Positions 1 through 6,782 of a DNA stretch of 15,105 nucleotides are shown here, in pieces. How positions within the stretch are numbered: position 1 is the stretch's first letter; each line of letters opens with the position of its first letter. Where the stretch lies: the NCBI GenBank assembly GCA_002348315.1, contig DEAW01000093.1, positions 1-15,105 of the forward strand, in the 5' to 3' direction. The translations under genes and the position numbers were made by a program. The notes under the pieces were generated by a model, which saw only the letters and a program-made list of their open reading frames with translations, ran no database searches and was not told the DNA's origin. The stretch is from Planctomycetaceae bacterium UBA2972 (GTDB taxonomy: Bacteria; Planctomycetota; Planctomycetia; Pirellulales; Pirellulaceae).

Positions 1-48
1 GGCACGGGATTTTGAATCCCGCGCGTCTGCCAATTCCGCCACTCTGGC
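1..48 (-). tRNA. tRNA-Leu (anticodon CAA), 3' part cut off by window edge
   Basis: Read on the minus strand, the sequence starts GCCAGAGTGGCGGAATTGG, the typical acceptor and D-arm start of a bacterial tRNA-Leu. It continues into an anticodon stem CGGGA/TCCCG around the loop TTCAAAA, which gives anticodon CAA, decoding UUG. The 5' end is the complement of base 48. The long variable arm, T-arm and 3' acceptor strand lie outside the window, so only the first 48 bases are present. It sits downstream of a sulfatase on the same strand but has its own candidate promoter. Leucine identity rests on the anticodon and the class-II-like 5' sequence. Confidence 0.9.
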
Positions 49-59
49 ATTGTGGTTGG

Positions 60-87
60 CTTATATTTATCTCTGATTTTAACTCAA
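60..87 (-). promoter_or_regulatory. Candidate sigma-70-type promoter for tRNA-Leu
   Basis: On the minus strand, TTGAGT (82-87) and TATAAG (60-65) are separated by 16 bases. They resemble -35 and -10 boxes. The -10 box ends 11 bases before the tRNA 5' end, so transcription would start a few bases upstream of the mature tRNA. The location between the sulfatase stop and the tRNA supports independent transcription. The call is from pattern only. Confidence 0.4.
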
Positions 88-123
88 GCACATCATATGA
101 CAAGCAGTGCTAAGCGTTGGTTG

Positions 124-1701
124 TCATTTGACGTTCTCATACGGAGGAGCCTCGTATAATTCCCGTAGGCGCTCATACTCTACGGAAAGCCGTTGACGAG
201 TTTTCTTATACTTTGCTCTGTCATACACACTAACCATTTCCTGCGGATCTCGCTGCAAATCAAACATATTCCACTCGTCTGTTGCTGAGAAATAGATGAG
301 TTTGAAACGATCCGTCCGAACACCAAAATGCTGAGGCACTGCATGCTCTCCAACTTCATAATAAGCGTAGTACAAAGAATCCCTCTCCCATTGTTCCGAC
401 TTCCCTGCCAACAAAGGCACTAAAGACTCGCCCTGAACACTGCCGGGCACTTCCGCTCCCGCAATCTCAGCAAACGTGGGAGCGTAATCAATGTTCTGAA
501 TTAATTCTGTAGGCGTTGAACCAGCTTTAATCACTCCGGGCCAGCGAATAACAAAAGGCATCTTAAAAGATTCTTCAAACATCCAGCGTTTGTCATACCA
601 TCCATGTTCGCCGAGATAAAACCCCTGATCCGAGGAATAAATCACAATCGTGTTTTCAGCCAGATCATGATCATCTAAATACTTGAGCATTCGGCCTACG
701 TTTTCATCTACTGCTCGTACTGTCGCCAGGTAATTCTTCATATATCGCTGGTATTTCCACTGGACTACTTCTTTGGGAGTTAACTCGCCAGCTTGATATC
801 GCTTTAAGAATTCCTGATTCAATGGACTGAAATGAGCATCCCAAACTTCTTTTTGCTCATCATTCATACGGTTATATTCCGGAGTTCCATAACGATCCGG
901 TTTCGGAAGCTTCACATCTCCTCGTTCATCTTTTCGGACTTTGGCATCATAGGCCCAGTCAAAGTGCCGATCTATTTCCATTTCATTCGTGGCCAATGTT
1001 CGGCTACGGTTCTGATACTCATCAAAAAGTGTCTTCGGCTCAGGAATCTCCACACCATCAAACGCTCCGAGGTGGCGTAAGGCCGGAGCAAACGTACGGT
1101 GCGGTGCCTTGTGCTGACACATTAAGAAAAACGGTTTTGTGTCATCTCGGCTTTCCAACCAGGCCAACGCTTTATCTGTCGTTAAGTCGGTGGCATAACC
1201 AGTATCCTGCTTACGGGAACCATCCATGTGAATAAACACCGGGTTGTAATAATTTCCCTGTCCCGGCAAAACTTCCCAGTAATCAAATCCGACCGGATTA
1301 CTACGCAGGTGCCATTTTCCAATGACAGCGGTTTGATAGCCGACCTGTTGCAAGGCACTGGCACAAGTCCATTGAGAACCATCAAAGGGAGCTCGGCCAT
1401 TTCGCATAAGACCGTTTTTGTGGCTATGTAGTCCGGTTAAGACTGTCGCTCGGGACGGCCCGCAAATCGAATTGGCACAGAACGAATTGCGGAACAAGGC
1501 GCCTTCTCTGGCGATTTTATCGATGTTGGGAGTCGGAGCAACATTCTGTAAGCGACCGCCATAGGCAGAGATTGCATTGACGGCATGATCATCGGAAAAA
1601 ATAAACAGAATATTGGGACGTTCTGCAGCGTGGCCGCTAGTCGCCAGAGCTGAAAGAGTGGTAATGGCAACAAGCAGATGACGGACGCGTGAAGTAAACA
1701 T
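124..1701 (-). CDS. Secreted S1-family sulfatase with canonical CGPSR motif
   Basis: A 525-residue sulfatase expected to hydrolyse sulfate esters, probably on a polysaccharide or glycosaminoglycan, outside the cytoplasm. Residues 1-26 form a signal peptide ending in GHA-A. The mature part opens with the PNILFIFSDD strand, where D37 and D38 would bind calcium. The formylglycine motif is C80-G-P-S-R84 (bases 1450-1464), followed by ATVLTG. Other active-site elements are GKWH at 128-131, HKAPH at 197-201, SDQG at 357-360 and K371. The sequence resembles the N-acetylglucosamine-6-sulfatase/mucin-desulfating group of COG3119, but the substrate cannot be read from it. The ATG at 1701 sits directly before a good signal peptide, although no clear Shine-Dalgarno is seen. 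It is a single gene, divergent from metF, with two hairpins in its leader. It is canonical, unlike the two sulfatases further right. Confidence 0.93.
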   Translation of the reverse strand: MFTSRVRHLLVAITTLSALATSGHAAERPNILFIFSDDHAVNAISAYGGRLQNVAPTPNIDKIAREGALFRNSFCANSICGPSRATVLTGLHSHKNGLMRNGRAPFDGSQWTCASALQQVGYQTAVIGKWHLRSNPVGFDYWEVLPGQGNYYNPVFIHMDGSRKQDTGYATDLTTDKALAWLESRDDTKPFFLMCQHKAPHRTFAPALRHLGAFDGVEIPEPKTLFDEYQNRSRTLATNEMEIDRHFDWAYDAKVRKDERGDVKLPKPDRYGTPEYNRMNDEQKEVWDAHFSPLNQEFLKRYQAGELTPKEVVQWKYQRYMKNYLATVRAVDENVGRMLKYLDDHDLAENTIVIYSSDQGFYLGEHGWYDKRWMFEESFKMPFVIRWPGVIKAGSTPTELIQNIDYAPTFAEIAGAEVPGSVQGESLVPLLAGKSEQWERDSLYYAYYEVGEHAVPQHFGVRTDRFKLIYFSATDEWNMFDLQRDPQEMVSVYDRAKYKKTRQRLSVEYERLRELYEAPPYENVK

Positions 1702-1725
1702 AGGGAAAACTCTGTCAAGTGAAAA

Positions 1726-1742
1726 GAACCGTTTGTCGGTTC
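1726..1742. repeat. Perfect hairpin in sulfatase leader
   Basis: GAACCG (1726-1731) and CGGTTC (1737-1742) are a perfect 6-bp inverted repeat around a 5-base loop. Read towards the sulfatase (minus strand) the hairpin is followed by TTTT, like a weak intrinsic terminator or attenuator. It lies 24 bases upstream of the sulfatase ATG. Its function is not shown. The stem is short for a terminator. Confidence 0.5.
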
Positions 1743-1768
1743 GATTTTACCTAACCGGCCGGAAAATC
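1743..1768. repeat. Second inverted repeat next to the first hairpin
   Basis: GATTTT (1743-1748) pairs with AAAATC (1763-1768). After a bulged A at 1749, CC (1750-1751) pairs with GG (1761-1762), closing an 8-bp imperfect stem. The loop region includes part of the self-complementary octamer CCGGCCGG (1755-1762). It abuts the hairpin at 1726-1742 with no spacer, inside the sulfatase-metF divergent gap. It could be an operator or part of a structured leader; either is inference. Confidence 0.45.
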
Positions 1769-1875
1769 CTACCCTTTTGCCAACGCCGCCTAATTATGGT
1801 TTGCACCACCTATAAGAATCGACCGATGTTATTTATCATGAGCCTTTAGGGTCGCACTCAACCAACCGCAAAAGT

Positions 1876-2745
1876 ATGGTATCGCTGGCACAGTATTACA
1901 CCTCCGAACACAAAGGCTTGTCCTTTGAGCTATTCCCTCCAAAAACGGAAAAGGGAGAAGCTGCATTGATGCGCCATATGGACGCATTAATGCAGTTCGC
2001 ACCGGATTATGTCACTTGCACTTACGGAGCAGGTGGATCGACTCAATCTAAAACCATGGATGTGATCACGGCTGTCAAAGAAGCCTTTAACGTCCCGGTT
2101 GCCAGCCATTTAACCTGTGTCGGCAGTACAGCAGACGACTTACGCCGTTACCTGCAAAATGCCATACAAAAAGAAATCGATTTCCTGGTTGCCTTACGAG
2201 GAGACCCTCCTCAGGGCGATGAAAAATTCGAAGCCGTGGCAGGAGGATTCAGTTACGCCAATGAGCTGGTCGAATTTATCCGTGCCCAGTTCCCTAACTT
2301 CGGTATTGCTGTGGCTGGTTATCCGGAAGTCCATCAGGAAGCACCATCGGCAGAAGTCGATCTGGATAACCTAAAACGCAAGGTGGATGCTGGAGCCGAC
2401 ATCGTCATCACGCAGTTGTTCTACAAGAACACTGACTATTTCGATTTCTGTGATCGGTGCGTTAAAGCAGGAATCACCATTCCGGTTGTGCCGGGCGTAC
2501 TGCCAGTGACCAATCTGGCACAAATCCAACGGATTACTTCGCTTTGTGGATCGAGTCTGCCGCAGGACTTTGTCACTAAACTGAGCCAACGCGAAGACGA
2601 CACGCAATGGCAGTTTGAAGTGGGCGTTGAGTTTGCTGCGGCTCAGGTTCAGGATCTCATTGCCTCCGGAGCCCCCGGCGTTCACTTTTATGTACTTAAC
2701 AAATCTCAGGCAACCCGCCGCGTTCTGGAAGCAGCAGGTTGGTAA
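1876..2745 (+). CDS. metF: 5,10-methylenetetrahydrofolate reductase
   Basis: A 289-residue cytoplasmic flavoenzyme that reduces 5,10-methylene-THF to 5-methyl-THF for methionine synthesis. It is a single TIM-barrel domain and has the usual length of bacterial MetF. Visible family motifs are SFELFPPKTEKGE (16-28, with E18 matching the catalytic glutamate), TYGAGGSTQS (49-58), HLTCVG (78-83), ALRGDPPQGD (106-115, with the flavin-modulating aspartate D110), AGYPEVH (147-153) and the TQLFY strand (179-183). The C-terminus HFYVLNKSQAT (270-280) matches the family's FYTLNR-type end. The ATG at 1876 gives the expected N-terminus; no Shine-Dalgarno is obvious. It is divergent from the sulfatase and 30 bases ahead of the GIY-YIG gene, so the two are probably cotranscribed. 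A role in the one-carbon cycle is secure from family knowledge. Confidence 0.96.
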   Translation: MVSLAQYYTSEHKGLSFELFPPKTEKGEAALMRHMDALMQFAPDYVTCTYGAGGSTQSKTMDVITAVKEAFNVPVASHLTCVGSTADDLRRYLQNAIQKEIDFLVALRGDPPQGDEKFEAVAGGFSYANELVEFIRAQFPNFGIAVAGYPEVHQEAPSAEVDLDNLKRKVDAGADIVITQLFYKNTDYFDFCDRCVKAGITIPVVPGVLPVTNLAQIQRITSLCGSSLPQDFVTKLSQREDDTQWQFEVGVEFAAAQVQDLIASGAPGVHFYVLNKSQATRRVLEAAGW

Positions 2746-2775
2746 GTCGGCAGCCGCTTCCGCTACAATTTCGCT

Positions 2776-3054
2776 ATGAACAATGCAGCTGACGAAGTAA
2801 GCGAAGATTCCACTGACTGGTATGTCTACCTGCTTCGTTGTGCCGACGGAAGTTTGTATACGGGAATGACCAAGGATCTTCAGCGCCGTATTCAGCAACA
2901 TAATGCCGGTACAGCCGCGCGGTATACGCGCGGACGTCTTCCTGTCGAGCTGGTTTATCACGAGCAGGCTACCAGCCGCAGCCAGGCTTTAAAACGCGAG
3001 TATGCGATCAAGCAGCTATCACGCGTTCAAAAAGAAAGCTTAATTGGAGAATGA
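2776..3054 (+). CDS. GIY-YIG domain protein, UPF0213/YhbQ type
   Basis: A 92-residue protein made almost entirely of one GIY-YIG nuclease-like domain. The two motif strands are YVYLLRC (16-22) and SLYTG (26-30). They are followed by the helix DLQRRIQQHN, which holds the expected catalytic arginine (R38) and H42. E75 in LKREYAIKQL (72-81) matches the metal-binding glutamate. The size and the AARYTRGRLPVELVY stretch match the UPF0213/YhbQ group, whose members are predicted DNA nucleases with poorly defined cellular roles. The first dozen residues are acidic and poorly conserved. The ATG is 30 bases after metF, suggesting an operon by proximity rather than shared pathway. The gene converges on the parvulin gene with a 9-base gap. 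All the catalytic positions I can identify are present. Confidence 0.9.
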   Translation: MNNAADEVSEDSTDWYVYLLRCADGSLYTGMTKDLQRRIQQHNAGTAARYTRGRLPVELVYHEQATSRSQALKREYAIKQLSRVQKESLIGE

Positions 3055-3055
3055 T

Positions 3056-3073
3056 CAGCGACTCTATTCGCTG
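3056..3073. terminator. Possible shared terminator hairpin between convergent genes
   Basis: CAGCGA (3056-3061) and TCGCTG (3068-3073) form a perfect 6-bp stem with a 6-base loop, sitting across the meeting point of the GIY-YIG and parvulin genes. It overlaps the parvulin stop codon. A symmetric hairpin could serve both directions. There is no T run on either side, so an intrinsic terminator is not well supported. Confidence 0.3.
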
Positions 3074-3345
3074 CGTTCGGTAATCTCAATCAAGTGGTAG
3101 CCGAACTGAGTTTTCACTGGGCCCAGGACGGTATTCAATTCACCGGTAAAAACTACCTGATCAAATTCCGGTACCATCTGCCCCCGCCCAAACGATCCCA
3201 ATGCGCCGCCCTGTGCGCCGGAGGGGCAGGCGGAAAATTCAGCAGCAGCCGCTGCGAAGTCTAAACCACCTTCGATTTGCGTTTTAAGGTCCAAACAGAC
3301 TTCTTCTGTTTCCACAAGAATGTGACGAGCGGATGCGGTTGCCAT
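3064..3345 (-). CDS. Stand-alone parvulin peptidyl-prolyl isomerase
   Basis: A 93-residue protein consisting of a single parvulin (rotamase) domain, the size of E. coli PpiC/Par10. It has no signal peptide, so it should act in the cytoplasm by isomerising X-Pro bonds. The expected active-site positions are visible: H8 in ARHILV, C40 in SACPSG, the GGALGSFGRGQMVPEFD segment (46-62) with M57 and F61, and H84 in FGYHLI. The ATG at 3345 gives a domain-complete start; AAGAGA (3355-3360) upstream is at best a weak ribosome binding site. A small doubtful ORF ends 14 bases upstream on the same strand, and the gene converges on the GIY-YIG gene. It resembles PpiC, but I leave the symbol blank because paralogues are common. 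Confidence 0.93.
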   Translation of the reverse strand: MATASARHILVETEEVCLDLKTQIEGGLDFAAAAAEFSACPSGAQGGALGSFGRGQMVPEFDQVVFTGELNTVLGPVKTQFGYHLIEITERSE

Positions 3346-3359
3346 GGTAAGGTATCTCT

Positions 3360-3557
3360 TTAGTTAGAAACGTTGTCAATTAGTAAGCCATTATTGTAGC
3401 CAAATTCATCCGCATCCATAGTAGCCCGATTGAAATAGCCCGATCGAATACGATCGGGTTGATCGAACAGCATAAGTCTTGGAGATGCTAAGTCTTCCCA
3501 ATAGAATACAGGTAGTAAATTACACCTTCTCAACGCTTCCAAAATTATTCGATTCAT
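3360..3557 (-). CDS. Small hypothetical ORF (65 aa), doubtful
   Basis: A 65-codon ATG-to-TAA frame directly upstream of the parvulin gene on the same strand, with a 14-base gap. I do not recognise the product. It has no signal peptide or membrane segment, a hydrophobic N-terminal third and an acidic, asparagine-rich C-terminus (DADEFGYNNG at 48-57). Against it: several codons that look rare here (AGA, AGG, CTA, TTA), no clear ribosome binding site, and a perfect palindrome with direct repeats through its middle that suggest structured non-coding DNA. For it: it fills an otherwise empty 257-base gap and would form a small operon with the parvulin. It could also be the decayed end of a larger gene. 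Confidence 0.3.
   Translation of the reverse strand: MNRIILEALRRCNLLPVFYWEDLASPRLMLFDQPDRIRSGYFNRATMDADEFGYNNGLLIDNVSN
3422..3458. repeat. Palindrome and direct repeats (CCCGATCG / CGATCGGG)
   Basis: CCCGATCG (3439-3446) and CGATCGGG (3451-3458) form a perfect 8-bp inverted repeat with an AATA loop. The 9-mer TAGCCCGAT occurs twice, at 3422-3430 and 3436-3444, 14 bases apart. The second copy runs into the left arm of the palindrome. The hairpin is stable enough for an operator, RNA structure or small mobile-repeat remnant. It lies inside the doubtful ORF upstream of the parvulin gene. Confidence 0.55.
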
Positions 3558-3602
3558 GACTGCTCGCCATTACAAAGGCTTCATTCAAAGGTATCAATCA
3601 TA

Positions 3603-3950
3603 ATGAGCGATTCATTACCACGCTCTGTTAGCTCCACACTGCATTTTGAAAACGGATCCGCACTGGGAATCAGCAACCGCTGGATTGAAGGGCAGTATTG
3701 CAGCATTCTAACTCCCGTCGGAATCGTGGGATGTGGCATCTACGACGTCATCGTACCTGCTAAATTCAATCAGGCATTAGCCATTGCCGAAGGGACTCCT
3801 GAATGCCCTCTGGTGACTCCGGAAGATCTATTGGAAGCCAAAATCGCTCGCTGCACCCCCCGTGCTGAGGGGATGGGGATCAAAATTGGCATGACAGGAC
3901 GCGAAGCCGCTGAGTTGATGCTTGTCGCAGCCAAACAAATTAAACGATAA
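3603..3950 (+). CDS. DUF1805 (YunC-like) domain protein
   Basis: A 115-residue soluble protein covering one DUF1805 domain. The recognisable core is the glycine- and cysteine-containing strand GIVGCGIYDVIVP (39-51), a short helix, and the region TPEDLLEAKIARCTPRAEGMG (71-91), followed by a helix with GMTGREAAELM. The family is small and widespread, and its biochemical role is not established; I assign none. It has no signal peptide or membrane segment. AAAGG at 3587-3591 is a possible but distant ribosome binding site (11 bases from the ATG). The gene stands 41 bases before a DUF1501 gene on the same strand. They may be cotranscribed, although nothing links their roles. Its left neighbour, the small ORF, is divergent. 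The family call is moderately sure. Confidence 0.75.
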   Translation: MSDSLPRSVSSTLHFENGSALGISNRWIEGQYCSILTPVGIVGCGIYDVIVPAKFNQALAIAEGTPECPLVTPEDLLEAKIARCTPRAEGMGIKIGMTGREAAELMLVAAKQIKR

Positions 3951-3991
3951 TAGAAGATGTCAAACCACCGTTCCTAACCGATACTATTAAT

Positions 3992-5350
3992 ATGCTTCAA
4001 CTCGTTGGTTCAAAATCGAAACTCTGTGACGGGATTACCCGTCGTAGCTTTCTCAATGTCGGTTCTCTGGCATTAGGTGGGATTTCACTACCTCAGTTAT
4101 TGCGAGCTGATGAACTAAGCGGAAACAAGACGAAGCACAAATCGGTCATTATGATCTTCCTGCCGGGTGGCCCTTCCCATCTGGATATCTGGGATCCAAA
4201 ACCAGATGCTCCGGCTGAAATCCGAGGCGAGTTTCAACCGATTCAAACATCGATTCCCGGATACCACATGTGCGAACATATGCCCGGGCTCGCTCAGAAT
4301 CTGGACCGTTTCACTATCATTCGCTCACTCGTCGGAGCCAAGAATGAACATGCTTCCGAGCTTTGTCTGAGTGGATTCGGCTATCAGGATTCCAAAGTTC
4401 GTAATCAGCCAAGTTTAGGTTCAGCCGTTTCCTATTTGCAGGGCCCTGTGGATCAGGCCATGCCACCGTTTGTCAGCATGGTTTATCACACGAACAATAA
4501 TTGGCGAGATCCGGGGCGAGCGGGATTCGTCGGCTCAGCACATAAACCATTCCAGCCCAATGAAGAAGGCAAAGCGGATATGGTTTTACAGATGTCACGC
4601 AACCGTTTGAACAACCGTAGTCAACTGCTGCAATCGGTAGATCGGCTAAAACGAGCGGTCGAAGTTTCCGACGTCATGCAAAGTGTGGACTCCTACACGG
4701 AACAAGCCCTCCATATGCTGACGAGCAGTCGCCTACTCGAAGCGCTCGATATCAGCAAGGAATCACCCGAAACGATAGCTCGCTATGGAAAAGGGAATCA
4801 GGATGCCGTCGATGACGGTTCGCCAATGAACAATGAGGACTTCCTGATAGCACGACGTCTGGTGGAAGCCGGAGCTCGTTGCGTCTCGGTCTCTTTCGGA
4901 CGCTGGGATACTCACTCGTGCCGCAAAGCTGGCGATCTGGCATATAAAAACAACTTCGCTCAATTACGTGAATACCTTCCGCGTCTTGAACAGTGCCTGC
5001 TGGCATTAACCCAGGATCTCAAAGAACGAGGACTCGAAGAAGATGTCGCTGTCGTCGTCTGGGGAGAAATGGGGCGAACTCCTCGCGTCAATGCAAATGG
5101 CGGACGCGATCACTGGCCTGCTGTTTCCGGATGCATCCTTGCCGGTGGCGGGTTTAATCACGGACAGGTTTTGGGCTCAACAACCCGGCTCGCAGAACAA
5201 GCAAAAGATCGCCCGATCCATTATCAAAACGTCTTTGCCACACTCTATCAACATCTGGGGATCGACGTTGCCAAGGTAAAGATTCCTGACTTCAACGGTC
5301 GGCCACAGTATTTGCTCGAGCATCGGGACGCCATTACTGAATTAGGTTAG
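3992..5350 (+). CDS. DUF1501 family protein, exported, RDHW subtype
   Basis: A 452-residue DUF1501 protein, a family expanded in planctomycetes and related by fold to alkaline phosphatases and sulfatases. The N-terminus carries a twin-arginine signal, T16-R-R-S-F-L21, followed by a hydrophobic stretch to about residue 39, so export in folded form is likely. The first core strand is IMIFLPGGPSHLDIWDPKP (52-70), which supplies the family's early active-site aspartates. The late core is VVVWGEMGRTPRV, then GGRDHW and ILAGGGF, near the C-terminus. The family is sometimes annotated as sulfatase, but the formylglycine motif is absent and no substrate is established. Unlike the two DUF1501 genes at the right of the window it has no PSC1/DUF1553 partner nearby and has the RDHW rather than RDHH signature. 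It ends 16 bases before the convergent channel gene. Confidence 0.9.
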   Translation: MLQLVGSKSKLCDGITRRSFLNVGSLALGGISLPQLLRADELSGNKTKHKSVIMIFLPGGPSHLDIWDPKPDAPAEIRGEFQPIQTSIPGYHMCEHMPGLAQNLDRFTIIRSLVGAKNEHASELCLSGFGYQDSKVRNQPSLGSAVSYLQGPVDQAMPPFVSMVYHTNNNWRDPGRAGFVGSAHKPFQPNEEGKADMVLQMSRNRLNNRSQLLQSVDRLKRAVEVSDVMQSVDSYTEQALHMLTSSRLLEALDISKESPETIARYGKGNQDAVDDGSPMNNEDFLIARRLVEAGARCVSVSFGRWDTHSCRKAGDLAYKNNFAQLREYLPRLEQCLLALTQDLKERGLEEDVAVVVWGEMGRTPRVNANGGRDHWPAVSGCILAGGGFNHGQVLGSTTRLAEQAKDRPIHYQNVFATLYQHLGIDVAKVKIPDFNGRPQYLLEHRDAITELG

Positions 5351-5366
5351 ACGAATTGCGAGTTGA

Positions 5367-6647
5367 TCAGGTCGATTCTTCATCGAGTGACTGATTATTC
5401 GCATTCGCAGTAATCACCGCTTCAATCTGGTCCAGACGTTTATTCATCTCTTCCTGATATCGCTGTAGCTCTTCAGATTCCTCGCCCACATAAAGCGACG
5501 TCAGCGTCGCGGTAAAGACTCCCACCAGAATCATCCCCGTGATGATGAGAACAATGGTCAGAACGCGGCCAACAATCGTGATCGGATTATGAATATCTCC
5601 AAACCCGCCAGTCACCACCGTCGTAAAACTCCACCACATTCCGCCACCGATTGTCTTCACATCGTTTTCACCGGTCACTAAAGCGCTTTCAGCGTAATAA
5701 ATGGCCAGGCCACCGATGAACATCACCGCCAGTCCCCATTTCAGCGAACGTTTCATTAATTTGACGTCCATCGCATCCTGCAGCTTGTCCATCCCTCGCC
5801 ACAACATCAGGAACACGCGTAATGCACGTAAAACTCGAGTAAACCTCAGCAGTCTGGCAAAACGACCAATACGGGCAATCCTTCCAAATCGAGATAACTG
5901 TGCCTCGCCGGGAATTGGAATCGAAGTCACAAAATCTATCCAGTAGTTCTTCCAATACCAACGCTTCGACCGAGCACATCGAAGCCGCACCACAAACTCA
6001 AGCATAAAGATCGCACAACAGACCACATCAATCCAGAAAATGGATCGTGGGGTCAACCAATTGGGACGTTGATACTGCTCAAAGGTCTGATACTGAGTAT
6101 TCTGCAACTCAAATCGTTGAACGACTCCATCCCAGGCTGCCGATTCAGACTCATAATCAGAAACCAAATACTGATGATCGCCGACTACAAAATATCCCCA
6201 TTTCTCCGGAGCGAGTGAATCATAGGCGAGCAATCCCAGTACAAAGAAAATCAGTAACATAATAAATGCCTGGATCAAGTTAACGACCCAAAAACCACCA
6301 ACAAGTCTGGCAAATTTGTCATTCAAATAGTTGTACTCGATCGCATCCATGACACGTTCGCGTAAAGATTCGACCTCCTCTGTTTCATTGGAAAGCAAGC
6401 GAGCACGCTCGCGAACTCGTTTGAAAATCCCGATATCACCCGCAGCCAGACGTTGTTCAGTTTCGACCTCCAAGTCGCTTGCCTGCTGTGATAAATCGGC
6501 CAAATCGTTATCCAGATTGGCGAGCATCAACTCCAACGTCTCGGTCGACGTCGTAGAAATCCCAAGTTTATTGAGACGTATTAAAGACGCTTGAATGCCT
6601 TGCATCGGAGGCGTTTGAGGTGATGATTGAGGAGGTTGTGTAGTCAT
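5367..6647 (-). CDS. Six-helix voltage-gated-type cation channel
   Basis: A 426-residue inner-membrane channel of the voltage-gated superfamily. A charged helical, probably coiled-coil, N-terminal region (38-100) precedes S1 (118-143). A long S1-S2 loop of about 55 residues faces outward. S2 lies at about 202-220, S3 at about 233-246, and S4 at 252-280 with arginines at 253, 256, 259, 262, 265, 268, 271, 274 and 277. S5 (303-322), a pore helix and filter TGGFGD (346-351), and S6 (358-386) follow. The C-terminus (387-410) is another predicted coiled coil. The filter position matches TVGYGD of potassium channels but differs at two residues, so potassium selectivity is likely rather than certain. 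No cyclic-nucleotide or RCK domain is present. The start at 6647 has no clear Shine-Dalgarno. It is monocistronic by layout: the MDR gene lies 135 bases upstream and the DUF1501 gene converges on it. Confidence 0.9.
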   Translation of the reverse strand: MTTQPPQSSPQTPPMQGIQASLIRLNKLGISTTSTETLELMLANLDNDLADLSQQASDLEVETEQRLAAGDIGIFKRVRERARLLSNETEEVESLRERVMDAIEYNYLNDKFARLVGGFWVVNLIQAFIMLLIFFVLGLLAYDSLAPEKWGYFVVGDHQYLVSDYESESAAWDGVVQRFELQNTQYQTFEQYQRPNWLTPRSIFWIDVVCCAIFMLEFVVRLRCARSKRWYWKNYWIDFVTSIPIPGEAQLSRFGRIARIGRFARLLRFTRVLRALRVFLMLWRGMDKLQDAMDVKLMKRSLKWGLAVMFIGGLAIYYAESALVTGENDVKTIGGGMWWSFTTVVTGGFGDIHNPITIVGRVLTIVLIITGMILVGVFTATLTSLYVGEESEELQRYQEEMNKRLDQIEAVITANANNQSLDEEST

Positions 6648-6782
6648 AGATTGAAAATCAATTGCTCATTCCCGAGACTTTCAGATACTCATGAAACCAT
6701 TCAGAATTCCATGACTTCATGATTCTAAAATAACCTCAAGTGGAGCAACTTAAAAATCAAAACTGCGAGAATTAACTTGCCG
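6648..6782. other. Intergenic gap between MDR gene and channel gene
   Basis: This 135-base AT-rich gap separates the end of the long minus-strand operon from the channel gene. It holds an imperfect hairpin: AGAAT (6703-6707) with ATTCT (6722-6726), and inside it CATG (6710-6713) with CATG (6718-6721) around ACTT, with a 2-base bulge. In the minus direction it is not followed by a T run, so it is a weak terminator candidate at best. A channel promoter is expected here, but I could not pick convincing boxes. Confidence 0.3.

Noticed and set aside
1712..1717. TTGACA on the minus strand upstream of the first sulfatase, resembling a perfect -35 box
   Set aside because: It is only 11 bases before the ATG, so the -10 box and transcript start would fall inside the coding region.
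1884..1898. TGGCAC-containing sequence resembling a sigma-54 -24 element
   Set aside because: It lies inside metF just after the start codon and lacks the TTGC-type -12 element at the right spacing.
2371..2961. 196-codon open frame on the minus strand opposite metF and the GIY-YIG gene
   Set aside because: It overlaps two well-supported genes, has no recognisable domain, and looks like a shadow frame of their codon structure.
5372..5386. TCGAT-TCTTC-ATCGA hairpin near the end of the channel gene
   Set aside because: The 5-bp stem is inside coding sequence and not followed by a T run, so it is not a credible terminator.
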